14,665 nucleotides of DNA from NCBI GenBank assembly GCA_002431545.1, contig DJFY01000110.1, forward strand, positions 1 to 14,665, read 5' to 3'. This DNA comes from Cellvibrionales bacterium UBA5860. Its GTDB lineage: Bacteria; Pseudomonadota; Gammaproteobacteria; Pseudomonadales; Porticoccaceae. The translations under genes and the position numbers were made by a program. The stretch's first letter is position 1. Every line of letters begins with the position of its first letter. The notes beneath the pieces were generated by a model that saw only the letters and a program-made list of their open reading frames with translations, was not told where the DNA came from and searched no databases. Positions 1-5,958 of this stretch are shown here, piece after piece.

Positions 1-1
1 A

Positions 2-517
2 CTGCTCCGCCAGCACAAGGCATTAGCTGACGTGAGTATCGATGAAATCCAGATCAAACAGCGCCTGAACACGCCCATTTACCTGATTCCTGATCAACAC
101 CAGGCACTGGCCTTCGATGCTGAAACCGGCAAGCAACTAGAACCCCTGAATGAAGACGAAGCCCGACTGATCGCGGACAATCGATTGAATCGGCCCATAC
201 TGTCGGCGACATGGGTCACGTCAGTACCGCCGGGCAGCGAATACCGCAACGGCGAATTACCGGCCTGGAAAATTGAGACGGGCGGAGCGGAGGGTGCGAA
301 TTTGTGGATTGCGGCCACGAGCGGCCAGGTTACCGCCGTGCGTACCGATTACTGGCGCCTGTATGACTTTCTCTGGGGTCTGCACATTATGGACTACAGT
401 GGCCGGGAGAACTTTCACTCCTGGCTACTGCGGGGATTTGCTTTACTGGGTCTTGTAACTATTGTATCGGGCGCGATACTGTTCTTCATGACCAGAGCTC
501 GAAGGCAGCGTCAGTAA
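2..517 (+). CDS. PepSY-associated membrane protein, 5' end outside the window
   Basis: The reading frame is open from base 2 to the TAA at 515-517, so 171 residues are visible and the true start probably lies upstream. A GTG at 32 is the first start-like codon, but no ribosome site precedes it and the frame continues back to the window edge. The visible part has a PepSY-like extracytoplasmic stretch (TPIYLIPD, then LAFDAETGKQLEPL). It is followed by the typical junction WRLYDFLWGLHIMDYSGREN and one membrane helix near the C-terminus (about residues 141-164, LLGLVTIVSGAILFF), ending in a basic tail (RARRQRQ). Proteins of this kind usually also carry an N-terminal helix, which would be in the missing part. 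PepSY membrane proteins are often linked to iron uptake or reductase systems, but nothing visible here fixes the role. The gene converges on the hydrolase at 579. Confidence 0.72.
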   Translation: MLRQHKALADVSIDEIQIKQRLNTPIYLIPDQHQALAFDAETGKQLEPLNEDEARLIADNRLNRPILSATWVTSVPPGSEYRNGELPAWKIETGGAEGANLWIAATSGQVTAVRTDYWRLYDFLWGLHIMDYSGRENFHSWLLRGFALLGLVTIVSGAILFFMTRARRQRQ

Positions 518-578
518 TCCTGTATTAACCTGCCGCCAGCCCTAATAGCAGAAAACACCGCAGAGCGAACAACCTGCG

Positions 579-1418
579 CTAGGATAGGCGCTCAATAAAG
601 TCAATCACTGCCTTAGCAAAGACCGTATTCTGGTCACCGGCCACCATATGGCTGGCTTCGGCGACGTCGACAAATTCAGCATGGGTGACCGCCCGCCGAA
701 ATTCCTCGACACCCTCCATACTGACCACGTCCGAGCGCGCTCCACGCACCAGCAGGGTCGGCAGCGTCAACCTGGCGGCCTCGTCAAGCAGACCGAGACA
801 GCGCCTCTGAATGTTGTCTTGAAACTCCCCACCGATCAGGTGTGGGTCCCAGTGCCAGATAAACCGCCCGTCGGTAGTTTCACGCAGGTTCTTACGCAGG
901 CCCTCGAGATTCTTGGTGCGCGCACGCCGAGTGTAACTCGCAATCACATCCGCAGCCTCTTCAAGACTGGCAAAACCGTCGGAGCGGGCACGCATGAACT
1001 CGAGAATTCGACCCACACCGGCCGGTTCCAGTCGGGGTGTCACATCGACCAGTACAATGCCGCGCAACAAAGACTCATCCAGGCAGGCGGTCGCCAGTGC
1101 AACAATACCGCCTTTAGATGCCCCGACGACTACGGGCTTGGCCGGTAAGGTATCCAGAACCACTTTCAAATCGCCGACAAAGTCCTCAATTTCATAGTTG
1201 GTCTGCGGGCACCACTCGGTCTCTCCGTGGCCGCGGGAATCCATATTGATCACGTGCCAGCCCGCTTCGGCAACGCGCTCCGCGGCGTCGCCCCACGAGT
1301 GGCGTGTCTGGCCACCGCCATGCAGAAAGATCAGCGGCGGACGATCGGGGTTACCGTATATATCACCGCGCAATCGCAAACCATCAAAAGATTTATATTC
1401 GACAGAGACAGCGCGCAT
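579..1418 (-). CDS. alpha/beta hydrolase, unknown substrate
   Basis: This is a 279-residue protein of the alpha/beta hydrolase fold with a complete catalytic set. An oxyanion-hole motif HGGG is at residues 33-36. The nucleophile elbow GASKG is at 99-103, with Ser101. The acid is probably Asp230 (in RGARSD) and the base His257 (in EASHM). Residues about 130-210 form a helical cap that would set substrate choice. There is no signal peptide or membrane helix, so it is probably cytoplasmic. The ATG at 1418 is preceded by AGGAG at a five-base gap, which supports this start. It lies 62 bases downstream of the MOSC gene on the same strand, so the two may share a transcript. Related proteins are annotated as esterases, lactonases or non-haem peroxidases. 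The sequence does not decide among these. Confidence 0.85.
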   Translation of the reverse strand: MRAVSVEYKSFDGLRLRGDIYGNPDRPPLIFLHGGGQTRHSWGDAAERVAEAGWHVINMDSRGHGETEWCPQTNYEIEDFVGDLKVVLDTLPAKPVVVGASKGGIVALATACLDESLLRGIVLVDVTPRLEPAGVGRILEFMRARSDGFASLEEAADVIASYTRRARTKNLEGLRKNLRETTDGRFIWHWDPHLIGGEFQDNIQRRCLGLLDEAARLTLPTLLVRGARSDVVSMEGVEEFRRAVTHAEFVDVAEASHMVAGDQNTVFAKAVIDFIERLS

Positions 1419-1480
1419 TGAAGCTCCTTATAAGACACTCAGAATTCAGTTTTGAGGTAGGACGAAAACGACCGGCGAAA

Positions 1481-2137
1481 TTAATCGTGATCCTCGCGGC
1501 GTTTGATCAGTCTGTTTTTAAGCCCCTCGGCTATACCGCACGCAGCGATCAGCCTATCGACACTGGCGGCATTTTCAGTCTGCCGATGAATGACCCTGTT
1601 AGCCTGTGTAATCGTCACACCCTCATTGTAACGCTCCTGCAATGTGACACTTTCGCCAACCTGAATGCGCCCAGCCTCCAGCACGCGGTAATACCAGCCG
1701 GCAATGCCCTGATCCTGTATAAACTCAGTCAGCCCCTCCACCCCGTATTTGGCGTTTATTTTCCAACAGGGCTGACGCGGCTCAGAGACCTGCACCACCA
1801 CTTCACCTATGCGGTAAACGTCGCCGATACAGACTGAGTCTTCGGCCATCCCGGGTATAGTCAGATTTTCTCCGATAGAACCCGGCACTGCCAGGCCATC
1901 CAGTACGGGAAACGCTGCTGCAATGCGCGCATAGTTGACCTCGGCATACTGGTGTAGCGCCTTGTCCGGACCACCGTGATAGCGCTTGTCAACCTGAACG
2001 TCACCTTCAATACCCAACGCGCCGACATTCGCCATCTCAATCGGTAATTTGTAGATGCCCGTCGGCTCTCCTGAAGGCGCCAGGGTGCGCACAGAACCCG
2101 CGTAGATTGCCACCAAACGCATCTTTCCCTCATTCAT
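1481..2137 (-). CDS. MOSC-domain protein, YiiM-like
   Basis: This 218-residue protein matches the YiiM branch of MOSC (molybdenum cofactor sulfurase C-terminal) proteins. Visible hallmarks are HGGPDKA at residues 54-60, GENLT at 89-93, VCIGD at 102-106 and QVSEPRQPCWKI at 116-127, with the conserved Cys124. The C-terminal part from about residue 172 (GVTITQANRVIHR) fits the small three-helix domain found in YiiM. Length is close to that of E. coli YiiM. Family members bind the molybdenum cofactor, and YiiM reduces N-hydroxylated bases and similar compounds. That activity is inferred here. The ATG at 2137 has AGGA six bases upstream. A second in-frame ATG at 2122 also has a GAGG site, so a start five residues shorter is possible. 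Confidence 0.87.
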   Translation of the reverse strand: MNEGKMRLVAIYAGSVRTLAPSGEPTGIYKLPIEMANVGALGIEGDVQVDKRYHGGPDKALHQYAEVNYARIAAAFPVLDGLAVPGSIGENLTIPGMAEDSVCIGDVYRIGEVVVQVSEPRQPCWKINAKYGVEGLTEFIQDQGIAGWYYRVLEAGRIQVGESVTLQERYNEGVTITQANRVIHRQTENAASVDRLIAACGIAEGLKNRLIKRREDHD

Positions 2138-2204
2138 ACTTCTTCCTACCAGGTTACCTGACGGGCTAAATAAGACTTTGTCTATCTCATAACCAACCGC
2201 GATA

Positions 2205-2226
2205 CCTTAACTAACTTTTGTTAAGG
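2205..2226. repeat. perfect 7-bp inverted repeat
   Basis: CCTTAAC at 2205-2211 and GTTAAGG at 2220-2226 form a perfect stem with an eight-base loop. It lies just beyond the terminator hairpin on the minus strand and upstream of the MOSC gene. There is no run of T directly after it in the minus-strand direction. It may be an operator, a messenger 5' hairpin, or part of a double terminator. Confidence 0.45.
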
Positions 2227-2248
2227 AAAAAAAGGTACTTCATACCTT
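2227..2248 (-). terminator. intrinsic terminator after the GGDEF-EAL gene
   Basis: Read on the minus strand, AAGGTA (2248-2243), loop TGAAG and TACCTT (2237-2232) form a six-pair stem followed directly by five more T (2231-2227). It lies about 105 bases past the stop of the GGDEF-EAL gene and about 90 bases before the MOSC start. It would separate the two transcripts. The stem is short and has only two G:C pairs, so readthrough is plausible. Confidence 0.6.
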
Positions 2249-2353
2249 ACAACGATTATTATGGAAAAATTGCTTTCCTCGCCACCACCGCAATGGGGTT
2301 TAGCGTAGAAAAAAAGAAAGAAATATGAACGCTGGTACAGACAGAGATCCCGG

Positions 2354-5203
2354 TTACGCGGTCTGTAACTCGGTCGTTTGATTGAATGTTCTAACGTAGT
2401 CGAGAAACTCAGCTTCCGGCAAAGGTTTACTGTACAAGTAGCCTTGAACCACTTTGATGTTCTTGGATTTAAGAATTTGCAATTGTCCCTCGGTTTCCAC
2501 GCCTTCTGCGACAACGGTCATGTCCAGATCATAGGCCAACGTCGTCAGTGCTTTCACAATCGCCTGATCAAGCCTGCTGTTTTCCAGATCCTTAATGAAC
2601 ATACGTTCGATCTTTACTTTGTCGGCTGGAATCCGCTTCAAATATTCCATCGACGCATAGCCAGTTCCGAAATCATCCAGTGCCACTCTAAAGCCTGCCT
2701 CGCGTAATTTAGCCACTTTCGGCGCGCTATTATCCAGGTCTTCAATAATCTCCGTTTCAGTAATTTCGAGCTCGATATCGCAAGGCTCCAATCCAAACTG
2801 CCTTACCGATTCAACAATTTCCGTAACCAGGTGGGGGCTTTCAAACTCGACACCGGACAAATTAACCGCGATATGACTCAGGTCGTAACCGGCTTTTTTC
2901 CAGCTGGAAAAATCGCTAGCTGCTTTTTTTAGCACCCAGTCGCCAATCGAGGGCAGCAACCCCATGTTTTCTGCCAGACCGAGAAATACGAAGGGGCTTT
3001 GCAGGCCTCGCTCCGGGTGCTGCCAGCGCACCAGGGCCTCCGCACCGACCACACTACCAGCCTCGGTATCGATAACCGGCTGGTAATGTAGACGCAATTC
3101 GTCATTAGCTAGCCCCTTGCGAAGATCATTTTCCAATACGACCTGTTCGTTAACCCGGTCTTCCAGAATCTGCGTATAAAACGCTGTTTGTCCCAGGCCT
3201 TTGCTTTTGGCGCTGTACATCGCAGTATCAGCGCGTTGCAGGAGTTCGTAAAAACTGCCTCCGTCCCGAGGGAAAACCGCCACCCCCACCGAACAGGTAA
3301 CCGGGACCTGCCAATTACCGATCGTAAAGGGCGTGTTAAAAGTTTGTTGTACACGAAACATCTTTTCCTCGACCTGCACAACGACGGTATCAGGATCCAG
3401 ATCGTCAAGGAAAATAACAAACTCATCCCCCGCCAAGCGGCTTACGAGGTTAAACCCGTTGGCACGGATGCTCAATCGTCTTGCTACCTGGCATAACAAT
3501 TCGTCACCTGCCATGTGGCCCTTGGTGTCGTTTATCAATTTGAATCTGTCGATGTCGAAAATCACCAGACCACAGGCGGTACCCGTTTGGCCGCATCTAT
3601 TGATGGCCTCTTGCACCCGCGTTTCCAGAAGCTTGCGGTTAGCAAGACCGGTGAGCACATCGTGATCCGCCTGATAACGCAACTCGTTGCGCAAAGCCAA
3701 ACTACGCAGGGTGTTGGCCAGCATATCCGCAACGTGTAAAACAAAACCCGCCATCGTCTCAGAACAGATGGCTCCACCAGTCATAGAGAGAACCAGCACC
3801 GCTTTGGTTTCCCCGTCCAGTGCAACGGGTGCGAGGGTGACGTTACCCTCACTTTCCAGCTGCAGTCCGGCCAGAACCGGATAAGAAGCCTCCAATTGTT
3901 GACAGCTCCCAGACCAGAACTGCTCAGGCAAACTGGTCTGTTCTCCTCGCCAGGTTTCGATCTGGGTTTCCCCGCCGCCAGCTTGATGCAGATAAACGCT
4001 GTTATCGCCAGGACCAAATCCTTTTATGACGATTCCTGCGGATGCCTGGATATCCGGTAAGTGGGCCAGTGCGCTTGTAATTCGTTCCATCACAACCTGC
4101 ACCGTCGAGGCTTCCGTCAACGCCCTTCCCAACTGCGCCAGCTCGCGCTGATAAGCAAACTGTTCACCCAGGCGGCTTGCCATTTCATTAAAGGCGACGC
4201 CCATCTCTTCGAATTCGTCATTTGAATTCAACGCAACGCGGGTATCAAAACGCCCCGTTGCCAGCGTGCGCGTGGCGGTGGTCAACTTGTCTAGCGGGCT
4301 TAATGAACGACGCACAATCAGCAATGCCGCAAAGAAGATACTTAAAATAATGAGTGCCGCGAGAACAGGGAAATAAAGTTGATATTTGGCAAAGCCGCCT
4401 AGCAGGCTGTTCGGCTGAGATTGAACAGCAATTATCCAGTGCCCCTGCTCAAATCGGGTTTCTAAAAAAAGTGACCAGTAACCCGTTACCCTTTCCGACT
4501 GATCACCACCAATCCAGGCGAAGCTACCTTTTCTGTGTTGGGCAGATTGTTGGAGCAGGGTGCGTTGCCACTCAGAATCGACTGGCCGGTTACAGTAATT
4601 TGCCCCGGTCTCTTTCGAAAACACACATATACTCAGGGGGTAATCTGCATCGTAGTGTCCAAACAGATAATCGCTCCTCAGTTGTGCCAGCAGCCAGCGA
4701 CGCTCGCCTTTCCCCTCGGCAATTGGAACTGCCAGTATCGTCTGCATCGCACCCCTGCCCTGGGCTATAACGCGCGAGAGCTGACTCGCTGTTTCACCCA
4801 AGCCGGCAAAATAAGACTGAAAATCAAATTCCGGCGGTATCGCGCCGCCTTTGATAGCTTCGATATCGCCCTCACCATTGATTAACCAAAGGTCTCTGAT
4901 GCTATCCATCTCGGCGAGACCACTGAAGGATTCTCCCATGCTGCCAGTGTCCGTGGCGATCGCAGCAGGTAGTTGATCTATATACCAGCGCAATACTTCA
5001 TCGACGTGGCTTAACTGGCCAAATATGTCCATCCCCACCGCTTTGGCGGTTTTCTGGAGATTCTGCACAGTCTGAACTTGAAGGTCGGTGTTGACTCGGC
5101 CAGCCACAAAATACGAAGTGGCGATAAGCGGAGCAAGCACGCACGTCGCCAACATGAGAACAATACGGCGCGCAACGCGGCTATCGAGTGCCAGAATTTT
5201 CAC
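2354..5203 (-). CDS. membrane-bound GGDEF-EAL protein (c-di-GMP turnover)
   Basis: The protein has 949 residues. Membrane helices at about 13-34 and 276-297 flank a periplasmic sensor region of about 240 residues, which suggests signal detection outside the cytoplasm. HAMP follows at about 298-350, then a GAF-like region (about 355-505). The GGDEF domain is at about 510-675, with FDIDRFKLIND at 549-559 and signature AGDEF at 591-595. The EAL domain is at about 695-940, with EAL 722-724, Asn781, Glu813, DDFGTG 843-848, Lys864, Glu900 and QGYLYSKP. The phosphodiesterase residues look intact, although the usual KIDR reads KIER at 864-867. The inhibitory RxxD site is absent (NGFN at 582-585). Diguanylate cyclases make c-di-GMP and EAL domains break it down. 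Here the EAL activity is the safer guess. The GTG start has only a weak ribosome site. It begins 10 bases after the pseudopilin stop, so translation may be coupled. Confidence 0.92.
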   Translation of the reverse strand: MKILALDSRVARRIVLMLATCVLAPLIATSYFVAGRVNTDLQVQTVQNLQKTAKAVGMDIFGQLSHVDEVLRWYIDQLPAAIATDTGSMGESFSGLAEMDSIRDLWLINGEGDIEAIKGGAIPPEFDFQSYFAGLGETASQLSRVIAQGRGAMQTILAVPIAEGKGERRWLLAQLRSDYLFGHYDADYPLSICVFSKETGANYCNRPVDSEWQRTLLQQSAQHRKGSFAWIGGDQSERVTGYWSLFLETRFEQGHWIIAVQSQPNSLLGGFAKYQLYFPVLAALIILSIFFAALLIVRRSLSPLDKLTTATRTLATGRFDTRVALNSNDEFEEMGVAFNEMASRLGEQFAYQRELAQLGRALTEASTVQVVMERITSALAHLPDIQASAGIVIKGFGPGDNSVYLHQAGGGETQIETWRGEQTSLPEQFWSGSCQQLEASYPVLAGLQLESEGNVTLAPVALDGETKAVLVLSMTGGAICSETMAGFVLHVADMLANTLRSLALRNELRYQADHDVLTGLANRKLLETRVQEAINRCGQTGTACGLVIFDIDRFKLINDTKGHMAGDELLCQVARRLSIRANGFNLVSRLAGDEFVIFLDDLDPDTVVVQVEEKMFRVQQTFNTPFTIGNWQVPVTCSVGVAVFPRDGGSFYELLQRADTAMYSAKSKGLGQTAFYTQILEDRVNEQVVLENDLRKGLANDELRLHYQPVIDTEAGSVVGAEALVRWQHPERGLQSPFVFLGLAENMGLLPSIGDWVLKKAASDFSSWKKAGYDLSHIAVNLSGVEFESPHLVTEIVESVRQFGLEPCDIELEITETEIIEDLDNSAPKVAKLREAGFRVALDDFGTGYASMEYLKRIPADKVKIERMFIKDLENSRLDQAIVKALTTLAYDLDMTVVAEGVETEGQLQILKSKNIKVVQGYLYSKPLPEAEFLDYVRTFNQTTELQTA

Positions 5204-5213
5204 GATGCAAGTA

Positions 5214-5738
5214 TCAGTAGTTTATAGCTAGGCCAATAAAGCCACCGTTATTGGCCCGGACAATGTCATCGTGACTGGGTTTTGCCGTCAACGGACCGAC
5301 TGTAGCGCCATCCTTACCGGCGCTGTAGAGATCGAAGTCCGAGTTGATCGGAACCAGATTCTTGTCTTTACGTGCCTTGCCCTTACCCGACTTTGTAGCA
5401 CCGTCAATACGGAGATATCGGTAGGGGTTTCCCCAGGGATCGTCCATAGACATACCAATTTGCGCAAGCGAATCGGGAAATTTGCCCCTGCCCGCTTTGT
5501 AGCTGAGAACCGACGCCGATATAACGGCTATGTCTTGAGATGCCTGGTAGACATCTGTTCGATCAACATAATCCCGGTATGCGGGGTAGGCAATCGCGGT
5601 CAGCAAGCCGAGGATAGCGACGACGATCAGTAACTCCACCAGCGAGAAAGCCCTACAGTTCGGCACTGGGCGCAGGCTGACAACTCGAAAAACAAATCCT
5701 TTCGAGCCGAATAGCACCTGTAACATCGGTAGCCGCAT
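5214..5738 (-). CDS. GspG-like pseudopilin / type IV pilin-like protein
   Basis: This is a 174-residue prepilin-like protein. The class III signal is CRAFSLVELLIVVAI, with cleavage expected after Ala30 so that mature residue 1 is Phe31 and Glu35 is the conserved Glu5. The hydrophobic N-terminal helix runs to about residue 57 (AYPAYRDYV). The C-terminal part has the GspG-type signatures DPWGNPY (100-106), FDLYSAGKDG (135-144) and DDIVRANNGG (157-166). The last region matches the calcium-binding loop known in GspG major pseudopilins. Mature length is about 144 residues, as expected for the family. The leader of 30 residues is unusually long and the residue before the cut is Ala rather than Gly. 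The ATG at 5738 has AGGA at a good distance and a sigma-70 promoter upstream. No other pilus or type II secretion gene is in view. A minor type IV pilin is the alternative reading. Confidence 0.85.
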   Translation of the reverse strand: MRLPMLQVLFGSKGFVFRVVSLRPVPNCRAFSLVELLIVVAILGLLTAIAYPAYRDYVDRTDVYQASQDIAVISASVLSYKAGRGKFPDSLAQIGMSMDDPWGNPYRYLRIDGATKSGKGKARKDKNLVPINSDFDLYSAGKDGATVGPLTAKPSHDDIVRANNGGFIGLAINY

Positions 5739-5782
5739 GCACTTCCTTTCTTAGTTGCCAGATGAGGTCTATCACGTAACTC

Positions 5783-5810
5783 ATTATGATTTAATGTAAT
5801 TATTAATCAA
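5783..5810 (-). promoter_or_regulatory. sigma-70 promoter of the pseudopilin / GGDEF-EAL operon
   Basis: On the minus strand, a -35 box TTGATT (5810-5805) and a -10 box CATAAT (5788-5783) are separated by 16 bases. The boxes match consensus at four and five of six positions. Transcription would start near 5776, giving a leader of about 38 bases before the ATG at 5738. The spacer is very AT-rich and contains a near-palindrome (GATTTAAT at 5788-5795 and ATTAATC at 5802-5808), which could be a regulator site. No start site has been mapped. Confidence 0.6.
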
Positions 5811-5902
5811 TTTTTCTTCATGACAGGCTTCACAAAAGCAAAATTCGGATCGCAGAAAGTGCAAGATAAACACCTACCTCTCAACCGCCACTTTTCTTAC
5901 AT

Positions 5903-5934
5903 AAAAAAACGGGGCCTAAAGCCCCGTTTTTTTT
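5903..5934 (-). terminator. strong intrinsic terminator of the rimP-pnp operon
   Basis: ACGGGGC-type arms (C5910-C5915 and G5921-G5926) form a GC-rich stem with a five-base loop (5916-5920). Seven A lie on one side (5903-5909) and eight T on the other (5927-5934), so the structure can end transcription in both directions. On the minus strand it is about 25 bases past the pnp stop. It isolates the operon from the pseudopilin promoter further on. Confidence 0.93.
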
Positions 5935-5958
5935 CCGTGACGCCAACGCGGCGATACT

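Noticed and set aside
570..592. GCGC...GCGC inverted repeat at the end of the hydrolase gene
   Set aside because: The stem is only four pairs and has no T-run on either side, so a terminator cannot be supported.
1304..1837. 177-codon plus-strand frame
   Set aside because: It spans the start of the hydrolase and most of the MOSC gene in antisense, with no ribosome site or recognisable motif.
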